This document shows, piece after piece, positions 18,406 through 26,785 of a stretch of 64,000 nucleotides of DNA (its first letter is position 1; each line of letters starts with the position of its first letter). Made by a program: the position numbers and the translations under genes. The DNA is from Pseudohongiella sp. (GTDB lineage Bacteria > Pseudomonadota > Gammaproteobacteria > Pseudomonadales > Pseudohongiellaceae). Below the pieces are notes generated by a model, which saw only the letters and a list, made by a program, of their open reading frames with translations, made no database searches and had not been told where the DNA came from. The stretch covers positions 232,586-296,585 of the forward strand of contig NZ_DRFV01000015.1 of NCBI RefSeq assembly GCF_011050365.1. The letters run 5' to 3'.

Positions 18406-18860
18406 TTTGAATCCCTGGCACCCGCGGTGCCGGATGAAGATCGCAACGTGTTACGCAAAACCTGACCAAAATTGCGCGACGAAGAATCAGCAGGCCGGGA
18501 AAACGCGGTGCTTGCTGGTTGCGCCGATACAATATTCTCGTCAAACACATGCAGTGTACTGACATGGCCGGGGGCGACACCGATCAGCAATTGTTTGTCA
18601 CCCACCTGAACCAGTGCAATGCGCTCCCGATTGCCAACCGGCAGCGCGCTGAGCACGCGCATGGCGCCGACACTTCTGGGACCAATATTGGTGAATCGAC
18701 GCACAGCCCATGCCAGAACCAGAATCATGCCAACGATTACCAGCAGCCATATCGCAGTCTGCAGCATCGCATCCGAACCGCCGGCAAAAATGGCGCCCTG
18801 ACCCGCGCCGGTTTCGGCGCTTTGCCGGGCAGTATCGACCAATGTAGCTGATTCAGCCAT
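18402..18860 (-). CDS. fliO: Flagellar export assembly protein FliO
   Basis: Single-span membrane protein that assists FliP assembly. It has 152 residues: one membrane helix at about 33-52 ([21 protein letters not shown]) followed by a cytoplasmic beta-rich segment ([27 protein letters not shown]) diagnostic of FliO. The long residue stretch before the helix has no signal peptide. Position between fliN and fliP confirms it. Confidence 0.93.
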   Translation of the reverse strand: MAESATLVDTARQSAETGAGQGAIFAGGSDAMLQTAIWLLVIVGMILVLAWAVRRFTNIGPRSVGAMRVLSALPVGNRERIALVQVGDKQLLIGVAPGHVSTLHVFDENIVSAQPASTAFSRPADSSSRNFGQVLRNTLRSSSGTAGARDSN

Positions 18861-18905
18861 GTTGTTTTCCAGGCGTTAAGACAAACGCAGTGGTAAATGT
18901 GAAGT

Positions 18906-19283
18906 TTAGCGAAGCTTTTTGATGCGCTCTGACGGACTGATGACGTCTGTCATCCGGATGCCGAATTTGTCGTTCACGACAACCACTTCGCCATGCGCAA
19001 TAAGCGTACCGTTGACCAGTACATCCAAGGGCTCGCCAGCCAGACGATCCAGCTCGATGACCGAACCCTGGTTCAGCTGCAGCAGGTTACGAATGGTGAT
19101 CGCGGTGCTACCCACCTCCATGGAAATCCTGACCGGGATGTCGAGAATGACATCCAGATCCGGCGACCCTGCCTTGCTCTCGCCTTTGCCGGCACCGGTG
19201 CCGGCGACATCCTTCGACGGCTGTTTGTCTTCGTCCATTGCGGCGGCCCACTCGTCCGCCATTGCCTGATCGTCTTTACTCAC
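18906..19283 (-). CDS. fliN: Flagellar motor switch protein FliN
   Basis: C-ring protein. It has 125 residues: an acidic N-terminal segment (MADEWAAAMDEDKQ) and a C-terminal SpoA domain (about 45-120, ILDIPVRISMEVGSTAITIRNLLQLNQGSVIELDRLAGEPLDVLVNG, with the length and motifs of FliN). It follows fliM after 39 nt in the standard order. Confidence 0.96.
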   Translation of the reverse strand: MSKDDQAMADEWAAAMDEDKQPSKDVAGTGAGKGESKAGSPDLDVILDIPVRISMEVGSTAITIRNLLQLNQGSVIELDRLAGEPLDVLVNGTLIAHGEVVVVNDKFGIRMTDVISPSERIKKLR

Positions 19284-19322
19284 CTTGTTTGCCTCCGCAC
19301 GTTGTATCGTGTGTTAGATCAT

Positions 19323-20291
19323 TTACGCTTCGCGCTCGCGATGCACGCCTTCTATTCGTAATGCCAGGTTGCCATTGGATGTTCCTATTCGGGTTTCAAA
19401 CATCGGGATTCCGTTTGCCTTAAGCACAACGGTCTCCGGCATTTCTACGGGAATAACATCCCCGGCCTCCAGATCGACGACATCACGCAGGGTAATTTTG
19501 CGGTCAAACAGATGACAGCTGAACTCAACGGTAGCATCCTTGATCTGCTCCTTGAGTGCTTTACCCCAACGTTCATCGTGCTCATCCACATCGCTTTGCA
19601 TGCCTGCATCCAGCAAATCACGGATCGGTTCGATCATGGAGTAAGGCTGTGTTACATGTATATCACCACCGCCACCGTCCAGTTCAATGTGAAAACTACT
19701 GACCACAACCACTTCGCTGGGACTGACAATATTGGCCATCGACGGGTTTACTTCCGAGCGCAAATGGTCGAATTCAAGTTTGTAGACATTGCGCCATGCC
19801 TCGCCCAGATCAGTGAAAATCTGATGCAGTACCATCTGCACCACGCGCAACTCAGTCGGTGTGAACTCGCGACCTTCGATTTTTGCATGCCGACCATCGC
19901 CACCAAAATAATTGTCCACAAGCTTAAACACCAGTTTGGCGTCAAGTACGATAAGAGCGGTACCCCGCAGTGGCCGGAACTTCACCAGGTTAAGGCTGGT
20001 TGGTACATAGAGTGTATGCAGGTATTCACCAAATTTGGTGATCTGCACACCGCCGAGGGAAACATCGGCCGTCCGGCGCAACAGATTGAACAGACTGATG
20101 CGTGTATAACGCGCAAAACGCTCATTGATCATTTCCAGCGTAGGCATACGACCGCGGACAATCCGATCCTGGCTGGTCAGGTCATACGAGCGCACCGACG
20201 TCGGATCATCATCCAGGTCCATATCAACAGCACCGTCATCAACACCATGTAACAGCGCATCAATTTCGTCTTGTGATAACAAATCCTGCAT
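19323..20291 (-). CDS. fliM: Flagellar motor switch protein FliM
   Basis: C-ring protein that receives CheY-P. It has 322 residues. The N-terminal CheY-binding helix LSQDEIDALL is at residues 4-13. The middle CheC-like domain includes SLGGVQITKFGEYLHTLYVPTSLN, and a C-terminal SpoA domain follows (ITLRDVVDLEAGDVIP). It lies 18 nt after fliL. Confidence 0.97.
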   Translation of the reverse strand: MQDLLSQDEIDALLHGVDDGAVDMDLDDDPTSVRSYDLTSQDRIVRGRMPTLEMINERFARYTRISLFNLLRRTADVSLGGVQITKFGEYLHTLYVPTSLNLVKFRPLRGTALIVLDAKLVFKLVDNYFGGDGRHAKIEGREFTPTELRVVQMVLHQIFTDLGEAWRNVYKLEFDHLRSEVNPSMANIVSPSEVVVVSSFHIELDGGGGDIHVTQPYSMIEPIRDLLDAGMQSDVDEHDERWGKALKEQIKDATVEFSCHLFDRKITLRDVVDLEAGDVIPVEMPETVVLKANGIPMFETRIGTSNGNLALRIEGVHREREA

Positions 20292-20309
20292 CAGTGCTTC
20301 TCCACTGTC

Positions 20310-20801
20310 TTATTGCATAACAAAGTTGGTAAACAGCAGTTGTTCTATACCGTCGTGGCCGATCTCGCGTTGCAGTACCTGATTGACTTCATCGGTGGCC
20401 ATCTGTCGCAGATCCTCGATGCCGGCGGGATCTTCAAATACCAGAATCAATTGTGCACTCAGCAGGTTGATCAGATTGTGTCTGATGGCGGGCATGTGTC
20501 GTTGAACAGCTTCCAGCGCTTCCGCATCGCGTGACATCAGCGTCACAGTCGCCTGCATGAAGCGCTGGCGTCCCTGATGCGGAAAATTCACAATAAACGC
20601 GGGTGACAACTCAAGGTATTGCACCGGCTCACGGGCGACAACGGTTTCCGCTGCGCCTTCGTCGACAACAACGTCGTCGGTGCCACCCAGCAGGAAAAAC
20701 CAGGCGCCGCCGCCCGCTAACGCCAACACAACCACAGCGATCACGCCGATAAGCAGCCACTTTTTGCTGCCTGCTACTGGAACTTCATCTTCGTCAGCCA
20801 T
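20310..20801 (-). CDS. fliL: Flagellar basal body protein FliL
   Basis: Single-span protein around the stator units. The chosen ATG at 20801 gives 163 residues beginning MADEDEVPVAGSKKWLL, with one membrane helix (about 17-37) and a periplasmic domain (QYLELSPAFIVNFP, RFMQATVTLMSRD). An open frame extends 35 codons further up to 20906, but it runs across the sigma-54 promoter at 20856-20871, so the upstream start cannot be used from that promoter. Confidence 0.95.
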   Translation of the reverse strand: MADEDEVPVAGSKKWLLIGVIAVVVLALAGGGAWFFLLGGTDDVVVDEGAAETVVAREPVQYLELSPAFIVNFPHQGRQRFMQATVTLMSRDAEALEAVQRHMPAIRHNLINLLSAQLILVFEDPAGIEDLRQMATDEVNQVLQREIGHDGIEQLLFTNFVMQ

Positions 20802-20818
20802 ACAAAACTTTCCCGATT

Positions 20819-20834
20819 TCAACCACAGGGTTGA
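20819..20834. promoter_or_regulatory. Inverted repeat in the fliL leader
   Basis: TCAACC and GGTTGA flank a 4-nt centre (ACAG). It falls at about +12 to +27 from the predicted sigma-54 start site. In P. aeruginosa FleQ acts from downstream sites at fliL, so this may be an activator site, but the spacing of the arms differs from the FleQ consensus. Confidence 0.35.
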
Positions 20835-20855
20835 GATGTTTGTCATTATGGCAGA

Positions 20856-20871
20856 AGCAAGGCTTGTGCCA
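20856..20871 (-). promoter_or_regulatory. Sigma-54 promoter for the fliL operon
   Basis: The minus strand reads TGGCACAAGCCTTGCT, a full match to TGGCACRNNNNTTGCW. The expected start site is near 20845, 44 nt before the fliL ATG. It would drive fliL-M-N-O-P-Q-R-flhB. Confidence 0.88.
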
Positions 20872-20878
20872 CTCTCAC

Positions 20879-20897
20879 AATAAGTCGATAACTTATT
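20879..20897. promoter_or_regulatory. Operator-like palindrome upstream of the fliL promoter
   Basis: Perfect 7-bp arms AATAAGT and ACTTATT surround CGATA. The palindrome ends 7 bp upstream of the -24 element, in AT-rich DNA. It has no T-run and is more likely a protein-binding site than a terminator. The binding protein is unknown. Confidence 0.35.
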
Positions 20898-20993
20898 AGT
20901 AATCAATTATATAGGGATTGGAAAAAAAGACACTCGCCAATTAAGTGACGCTGTCAGCAAATCAGGCGGGCAAAATGAGACGGGGGTTTGACG

Positions 20994-21036
20994 CCCTGCC
21001 CGTGATATCTGCGCTGTCAGCGAGTCACGGGCAGGG
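20994..21036. terminator. 12-bp hairpin just after fliK
   Basis: The arms 20994-21005 and 21025-21036 are perfectly complementary over 12 bp (CCCTGCCCGTGA on the plus strand) with a 19-nt loop. It begins 6 nt beyond the fliK stop on the minus strand. No U-tract follows, so it may stabilise the mRNA end or act as a weak terminator before the fliL promoter. Confidence 0.5.
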
Positions 21037-21042
21037 TTCGGA

Positions 21043-22719
21043 TCAGGCGTAAAAATCGATAAGAGACTCGGAGCGCACCATGACCGGCTCACCAACACCC
21101 GGATCCTGCTCGTCCCTGCCTGACCCGCCGTTGCCGCCGTGCTGGCCTCCACCTTCGCCGTCACGCTGTTGTGGCGACTGGTCCGATACTGATACGTCCT
21201 GCAGGTTGAGACCCTGATCCCGGAACAGATCCTGTAAACGGTTGAGTTGTTGTTCCAGCGCCTCCCGCACTACGGCATGTTGACTGACAAAGCTGACATT
21301 GGTCTGCTGATCGGCCGACACCTGAATCTTCACCGTCAGACTGCCAAGCTCCGGCGGATCCAGGCGGATCTGCGCCGAACTGACCCCCTGACTGCTCATT
21401 ACGAGCAACTGCCGCCCCAGACTGTCGGACCAACCTTGCTGACCAAAGGCTGTATCCATGGCAAACCTGGGTAAACCTTCGCCGGTGCGGTTAGCGGTCT
21501 GTTGCGCGGCCTGTGCTTGCGCCTGTTGTGCGCTTTCGGTAGCGAACATGCGTTGCTCTGCCCGGTTCATGACGGCACTGCCATCTGCCGGATTGAACAG
21601 TTGGGATGTGCTGGTGGCAGCCGGACCGTCAGCCGTAGCGCCTGTCGCCACGGATGCGGTCAGTTGGCTGGCGATCGCCTGGTTGCGCTCCAGTGGCGCA
21701 CTGGTCCTGCTCAGCTCTGACTGAATGACGGATGTACCGTCTGCCGCGCTACCACTGTCGCCGGAGGCCGGCTGGTTGAACTGAATCGAACGGAAAGCAC
21801 TGGCATTGGCAGCATCGGAGGCAATTTTCTGGCTGCCAGGATTAACCTGGGTGGACTCTGTTGCCTGCCGGGTTACGTCGGTTGGCAGTGGAGACTGCAA
21901 CGTCATTGCTGCACTGGCACCTGCCAGCCCTGCGTCAGGTGCCCTGGTAGCCGCCGCATCCGATAAGAGCACGCCGGAATCTGCCTGTGCACGGGCAGAG
22001 CCCCCCACAGTTGTCGCACCGACGGTCGTCCTCAGCTCACCACTACCCGCGCTGCGGCCCAGCACATCGGCCAGACCTGGACCAGCGGACGGTGCCGCGC
22101 CGCCAGTCGGCATCAATGCAGATATCCCCGTTGCAGACTGGCTTGCTGCCGTGTCACCAGTAGTTCCACTGCCACCAAGTAACAGTGCCGCCGCGTTGCC
22201 CGCAGCCGCTGCGTTACCCACAGATGTCGGTGTCGCCTCAACACTCGCGGTGGCTTCGGCAGCCGGTGCAGACAATGCCGCCAACCAGTTGCTCAGCACA
22301 GACGGCAAGGTTTGGTCGTCCAGAGGCAAATCATTTCCGCCCGGCAGCGGCCCTGTGGCCATTTGCAGAAGCTCATCAACGCTCCATGGCAGATCCCCAA
22401 TCTCTCCGCTTAGCGGGTCTGCGATCAAGCCAGCGCCGGCTGGCAGCAAGGCCTGATCCGACGTCAAGGAGACACCATGAGCACTCAACAACGCTTTCAG
22501 GTCCGCCGCAAAGCGGGCTGCCGGATTGGCCTCCCCATCATTGGCATACGACCTGAACAGGCTGTTTATCACGTCCTTACCAGACGCAGAGGATGCGTCG
22601 GCATCGGCCGCCAGCAGCCAGGAGGCGGCTCCGCCAACGTCGATGTTGCCGGCGTCGCGGGCCTGTGCGGATGAGGATCCGGCACTAACAATTGACATCA
22701 GATCTACAGGTACCAGCAT
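21043..22719 (-). CDS. fliK: Flagellar hook-length control protein FliK
   Basis: Exported ruler that triggers the FlhB substrate switch. It has 558 residues from the ATG at 22719 (MLVPVDLMSIVSAG). The long N-terminal part is low-complexity, rich in A, S, T and G. The conserved C-terminal domain (about 435-525) contains LLVMSSQGVSSAQIRLDPPELGSL and VREALEQQLNRLQDLFRDQGL. An in-frame start 16 codons upstream lies closer to the sigma-54 site at 22803-22818 but is less like family starts. Confidence 0.92.
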   Translation of the reverse strand: MLVPVDLMSIVSAGSSSAQARDAGNIDVGGAASWLLAADADASSASGKDVINSLFRSYANDGEANPAARFAADLKALLSAHGVSLTSDQALLPAGAGLIADPLSGEIGDLPWSVDELLQMATGPLPGGNDLPLDDQTLPSVLSNWLAALSAPAAEATASVEATPTSVGNAAAAGNAAALLLGGSGTTGDTAASQSATGISALMPTGGAAPSAGPGLADVLGRSAGSGELRTTVGATTVGGSARAQADSGVLLSDAAATRAPDAGLAGASAAMTLQSPLPTDVTRQATESTQVNPGSQKIASDAANASAFRSIQFNQPASGDSGSAADGTSVIQSELSRTSAPLERNQAIASQLTASVATGATADGPAATSTSQLFNPADGSAVMNRAEQRMFATESAQQAQAQAAQQTANRTGEGLPRFAMDTAFGQQGWSDSLGRQLLVMSSQGVSSAQIRLDPPELGSLTVKIQVSADQQTNVSFVSQHAVVREALEQQLNRLQDLFRDQGLNLQDVSVSDQSPQQRDGEGGGQHGGNGGSGRDEQDPGVGEPVMVRSESLIDFYA

Positions 22720-22802
22720 GTTTACAGTCCTCTGCTTGATTGCCATTGCGCACTGCCGGTGCGGCAATGAACGGTGGCACTACGGGTGCTCACAGAGGAA
22801 AT

Positions 22803-22818
22803 AGCAAGAAACTTGCCA
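22803..22818 (-). promoter_or_regulatory. Sigma-54 promoter for fliK
   Basis: The minus strand reads TGGCAAGTTTCTTGCT. Only the C at position 6 of TGGCACRNNNNTTGCW is replaced (A). Both GG and GC doublets are correctly spaced. It starts 2 nt beyond the fliJ stop, so fliK can be transcribed separately from fliE-fliJ. Confidence 0.75.
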
Positions 22819-22820
22819 AT

Positions 22821-23267
22821 TCAGGACCAGCCGGACCCCTCAGGGCGGCGGCGGGCAAATTCATCATGGTTGCGCTGTTCGTTACGGGCCTGCACAACCT
22901 CGGCATCACGCTTCAGCCGCTCTATCATTTTCTCCAGGCTTTTGTGACGAATATCGAGCTTGCGCCAGTGATCACGTACCCGCTCCTGATCCTGTTGCAT
23001 GTGTCTGATGAGTTCAAGCTGATGGTTGATAGCACGATCCAGTTGTTGATGAAAACCGTCAAACAGGCGCAAGCGATCCACCGTCATGCCAGCCTTACCC
23101 GACACCTGCATCTGTTGGCGGTAATCCTGCTGATAGGACTGCAGCTGGGAAAGCTTGTTGTCCTCCGCCTGTATCCGTTGTTGAAGCATCGCCAGCGCCT
23201 GGCCCGCTTTGTCTGCCTCCAGCTCGGCGAGACGTATCACCGGTTGCATACGTTTTACCCGGTTCAC
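22821..23267 (-). CDS. fliJ: Flagellar export chaperone FliJ
   Basis: Coiled-coil stalk-like subunit of the FliHIJ ATPase complex. It has 148 residues, nearly all in long amphipathic helices ([31 protein letters not shown] and following), matching the two-helix coiled coil of FliJ. Overlaps the end of fliI by 4 nt. Sequence conservation in this family is low, so position carries weight. Confidence 0.92.
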   Translation of the reverse strand: MNRVKRMQPVIRLAELEADKAGQALAMLQQRIQAEDNKLSQLQSYQQDYRQQMQVSGKAGMTVDRLRLFDGFHQQLDRAINHQLELIRHMQQDQERVRDHWRKLDIRHKSLEKMIERLKRDAEVVQARNEQRNHDEFARRRPEGSGWS

Positions 23268-24730
23268 GAAGCACTACCCGACTGTTTATCTGTTGGCGCG
23301 CCGCGCTCGCTGCCTCCCAGCGTTGTTCTGGGCTGCAGCTGGGTAACATTACCGGGACTGGCAGCGCCTGCGCCGGGCATGGTGCGTCCGGGTGCCGGCG
23401 AAATGGCTTTGCCCAGCCGCTGAACAGCGTCGGCCATGCTTACGTTTTCGGTCAGCCCCTGCTGCAAAAACTGGCGCAGATGCGGCATTCGTTCGATAGA
23501 AAAATCGATATCCTTGTCCGAACCCATGGTATAGGCACCAACGCTGATCAGATCTCTGTTCTGCTGATAGCGTGAATACACCCGTTTGAATAGCTGCGCC
23601 TTGGCCAGATGGTCGGCGTTGACCACCGCTGGCATCACTCGGCTGATAGACGCTTCGATATCTATCGCCGGATAGTGACCCTGTTCGGCCAATGTGCGTG
23701 ACAATACGACGTGACCATCAAGAATCGCACGCGCCGAATCAGCAACCGGGTCCTGCTGATCATCACCTTCAGTCAGCACCGTATAAAATGCGGTGATTGT
23801 ACCTTCGCCGCTGTCGGCATTACCCGCACGTTCTACCAGTTGAGGTATCTTGGCAAACACGGACGGCGGGTAACCTTTGGTCGCCGGCGGTTCACCGATT
23901 GCCAAGGCAATTTCCCGTTGCGCCATGGCATAACGGGTCAACGAATCCATCAGCATCAGCACGTCTTTGCCCTGGTCACGAAAACCTTCGGCAATGCGGG
24001 TGGTAATCATCGCCGCCCGCAGACGCATCAAGGGTGAGTCATCAGCAGGTGAGGCGACGACCACGGATCTTGCCAGTCCTTCTTCGGCCAGAATTTCATC
24101 AATGAACTCCTTGACCTCCCGGCCCCGTTCACCAATCAGACCTACCACAATGACATCTGCTTCGGTAAACCGCGTCATCATGCCCAGCAATACACTCTTA
24201 CCAACACCACTGCCGGCAAACAGACCGATACGTTGGCCGCGGCCAACCGTCAATAAACCGTTAATTGCAGAAATGCCCACGTCCAGTGTTTCTCGGATAG
24301 GCTGGCGCTTGAGGGGATTGATCGCCCTCACCGGTTGCGCTTCACGGCAATTCTGCACCGCAATCGGTCCCTTGCCGTCAATGGGTTCACCGAACCCGTC
24401 AAGCACCCTTCCCAGCAGACCATCACCTACCCACAAGCGCTGAACGTTCGGCGCTGGCACTACCCGTGCACCCGGCTGCAGGCCTTCAACACTGTACAAT
24501 GGCATCAGAAATATCCGGGGGCCATCAAAACCGACCACTTCCGCTTCGATTTCCTTGCCATTGCTGTGACTGACCAGACACCGGCTACCCAGAGACACGT
24601 TGCAGCCGACAGCTTCCAGTGTCAGCCCGACAACACGCGTCAGTTTACCCACAATGACAGGCTTGACCTGCAGGTCACCGGTTGGCTGATAGCGGCGCAA
24701 CCGTTGCGCGAGACTCTGTCTGGGCTTCAT
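23264..24730 (-). CDS. fliI: Flagellum-specific ATPase FliI
   Basis: F1-beta-like ATPase that energises flagellar export. It has 488 residues with Walker [12 protein letters not shown], the [19 protein letters not shown] segment, Walker [19 protein letters not shown] and [25 protein letters not shown]. About 35 residues beyond the usual end form a glycine/proline-rich tail. Overlaps fliH by 4 nt and fliJ by 4 nt. Confidence 0.97.
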   Translation of the reverse strand: MKPRQSLAQRLRRYQPTGDLQVKPVIVGKLTRVVGLTLEAVGCNVSLGSRCLVSHSNGKEIEAEVVGFDGPRIFLMPLYSVEGLQPGARVVPAPNVQRLWVGDGLLGRVLDGFGEPIDGKGPIAVQNCREAQPVRAINPLKRQPIRETLDVGISAINGLLTVGRGQRIGLFAGSGVGKSVLLGMMTRFTEADVIVVGLIGERGREVKEFIDEILAEEGLARSVVVASPADDSPLMRLRAAMITTRIAEGFRDQGKDVLMLMDSLTRYAMAQREIALAIGEPPATKGYPPSVFAKIPQLVERAGNADSGEGTITAFYTVLTEGDDQQDPVADSARAILDGHVVLSRTLAEQGHYPAIDIEASISRVMPAVVNADHLAKAQLFKRVYSRYQQNRDLISVGAYTMGSDKDIDFSIERMPHLRQFLQQGLTENVSMADAVQRLGKAISPAPGRTMPGAGAASPGNVTQLQPRTTLGGSERGAPTDKQSGSAS

Positions 24731-25746
24731 GGTTTACCTTGATTTTTTGAAAGGTCCTGAGATGACTCCGCCTCATCACCGGCAAGCGCTGCCGCTTCGT
24801 CCGCCAGAGAGGGCCTGGTAACCGCGGGTCTGGTTTCGCGCGAAGCTTTCACGACAGGCTCTGGCGCCTCTTCAAAGGCCTCTGCTGCAGGCGCCTCAAG
24901 CGCTGCATCATTGCCGTCGAGCTGACGTTGAACAATCTGCTCGATAACCTGGGCAAAGCGTTCACTGGTTGTGAAATCAACCGCACTCTGATCGGTTTCC
25001 ACCCGACAGCCGCCCCGCTCGATATGTTGATTGGCCACGACACGCCAGTTCTCGCCACCCTCTTCGGCCGCCTGTTGCACCAACGCTTGATCTGCCGGAT
25101 TCACCAGAATACGGACATTGTCCCGGCTGGGTGGCAGCGTCATCAGCGCCTGCCTGACTATTTTCATGATATGACTGCTGTCGATCAGCAATTCACGCTG
25201 CACCACATTGCGGGCAATTTCCCGGCTCAGGTCCAGCAGCGCTTTCTCCAACTGGTAATCCTGTTCATTGATGGCATGGCTAAGCTTGGTCATCATGCCA
25301 TTGAGAGTTTTCAAAGTCAGACGCAGTTCGGCGTCCGTCTTTTGCAATCCCTCTTTATAACCTTTCTCGTTGCCCTGCCGACGCCCTTCCTCCAGACCCT
25401 GTTGCAACCCGCGCTCATGGCCTTGCCGGCGGCCCTCTTCGAGACCCTTTTCGAGACCTTCCTGACGCCCTGACAGCAGCCCCTCTTCACGGGCCTCGTC
25501 ATAGGACCGCATACTGTCGGCGGTCGACGCCGGTGCCGGTTTCGGCTGGCCGGCGCCGGCGTCGGTTTCTTCACTGCGGCCCGTGGTTTGCCCCACAGCC
25601 TGGCGCAGCGGAGACTCTGCGCGAGGTTCAGCCTGAATAAGTTTACCGCCGGCGCCAATGGTCGGTGGTACCCAGCGCATGACCGGAAGCTCTTCCAGAT
25701 TTTTAAGGCTGACGCGTGTCGTGCCATCAAATACATGTCGCTGCAT
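24727..25746 (-). CDS. fliH: Flagellar export ATPase regulator FliH
   Basis: Negative regulator and stalk of FliI. It has 339 residues, longer than E. coli FliH (228), through extended N- and C-terminal arms. Residues 89-133 contain twelve glycines at exact four-residue spacing, the GxxxG repeat helix characteristic of FliH. The C-terminal domain ([37 protein letters not shown]) binds FliI. It follows fliG after 13 nt. Confidence 0.93.
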   Translation of the reverse strand: MQRHVFDGTTRVSLKNLEELPVMRWVPPTIGAGGKLIQAEPRAESPLRQAVGQTTGRSEETDAGAGQPKPAPASTADSMRSYDEAREEGLLSGRQEGLEKGLEEGRRQGHERGLQQGLEEGRRQGNEKGYKEGLQKTDAELRLTLKTLNGMMTKLSHAINEQDYQLEKALLDLSREIARNVVQRELLIDSSHIMKIVRQALMTLPPSRDNVRILVNPADQALVQQAAEEGGENWRVVANQHIERGGCRVETDQSAVDFTTSERFAQVIEQIVQRQLDGNDAALEAPAAEAFEEAPEPVVKASRETRPAVTRPSLADEAAALAGDEAESSQDLSKNQGKP

Positions 25747-25759
25747 TACTGTGCCCTCA

Positions 25760-26785
25760 TCAGATCATGGCCTCGCCACCGCCGCCGAGTTGAATCTCAC
25801 CGGCATCAGCCATGCGCCGCGCCACCACCAGAATTTCTTTTTGCGCCGCTTCCACTTCAACGATTCGGACCGGCCCTTTGGCTTCAAGGTCATCACGCAA
25901 CAGCTCGGCGGCCCGCTTGGACATATTGGCAAAAAACTTCTCTTTCAGATAATCGTCTGCGCCCTTCAGAGCCAGAATCAGCACCTCTGACGATACCTCA
26001 CGCAACAGTGCCTGAATACCGCGGTCTTCAACTTCACGCAGATTGTCGAACACGAACATCAGGTCCTGGATCTGATTTCCCATATCCTCATCGACGTCTT
26101 TGATCGATTGCATCAGCTCCTGCTCAACAGCGCCATCCAGATTATTCATGATTTCAGCTGCTGTTTTCCTGCCACCGATCGATGTCGATGGGTTGGACCC
26201 TTTACCTGAAAACTGTTTCTCCAGAATCAGGTTCAGTTCTTTCAGGGCTTCCGGCTGGACACTTTCCAATGATGCTATGCGCATCATGATTTCCAGCCTC
26301 ACCTTCTCCGGAAAGTTGCCAAGAATATTGGCGGACTGGTCAGGCTCCAGATAGCTCAGCACAACAGCCTGAATCTGTGGGTGCTCCTGCCGGATGACAT
26401 CGGCCACCGAGCGCGGATCCATCCATTTCAGGCTGTTGATACCCGAGCTTGAGCCACCGAGCAGTATCCGGTCGAGAAAACCGCGGGCACGCTCCTCACC
26501 CAGCGCTTCTGTTAACATGTTACGGATATAGTTTTCCGAGCCGACACCCAAACCGCTTTGTGCGCCACATTCAGACAGGAATGAATTCAGCACTGACGAT
26601 ACTGTATCCTGTGACACAGATTTAAGTGCAGACATGGCAGCGCCGACTTTCTGCACCTCCTTGGGCCCCATCTGCTTGAGTATCTCGGCAGCGTCCTTTT
26701 CGCCCATACTCATTAACAGGATGGCTGCGCGCTCAAGTGAACTGATATTGCCCGCCGTATTTTCCATTGCTTTATTCTCAGCCAT
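25760..26785 (-). CDS. fliG: Flagellar motor switch protein FliG
   Basis: C-ring protein that contacts MotA-type stators to produce torque. It has 341 residues: N domain binding FliF (SSLERAAILLMSMGEKDAAEILKQMGPKEV), middle domain with the EHPQ motif (RQEHPQIQAVVLSYLEPDQSA), and a C-terminal torque helix region (LMFVFDNLREVEDRGIQALLREVSSEVL). Overlaps the end of fliF by 8 nt. Confidence 0.97.
   Translation of the reverse strand: MAENKAMENTAGNISSLERAAILLMSMGEKDAAEILKQMGPKEVQKVGAAMSALKSVSQDTVSSVLNSFLSECGAQSGLGVGSENYIRNMLTEALGEERARGFLDRILLGGSSSGINSLKWMDPRSVADVIRQEHPQIQAVVLSYLEPDQSANILGNFPEKVRLEIMMRIASLESVQPEALKELNLILEKQFSGKGSNPSTSIGGRKTAAEIMNNLDGAVEQELMQSIKDVDEDMGNQIQDLMFVFDNLREVEDRGIQALLREVSSEVLILALKGADDYLKEKFFANMSKRAAELLRDDLEAKGPVRIVEVEAAQKEILVVARRMADAGEIQLGGGGEAMI

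Noticed and set aside
20802..20906. 35-codon N-terminal extension of FliL
   Set aside because: It overlaps the consensus sigma-54 promoter, and family members start near MADEDE.
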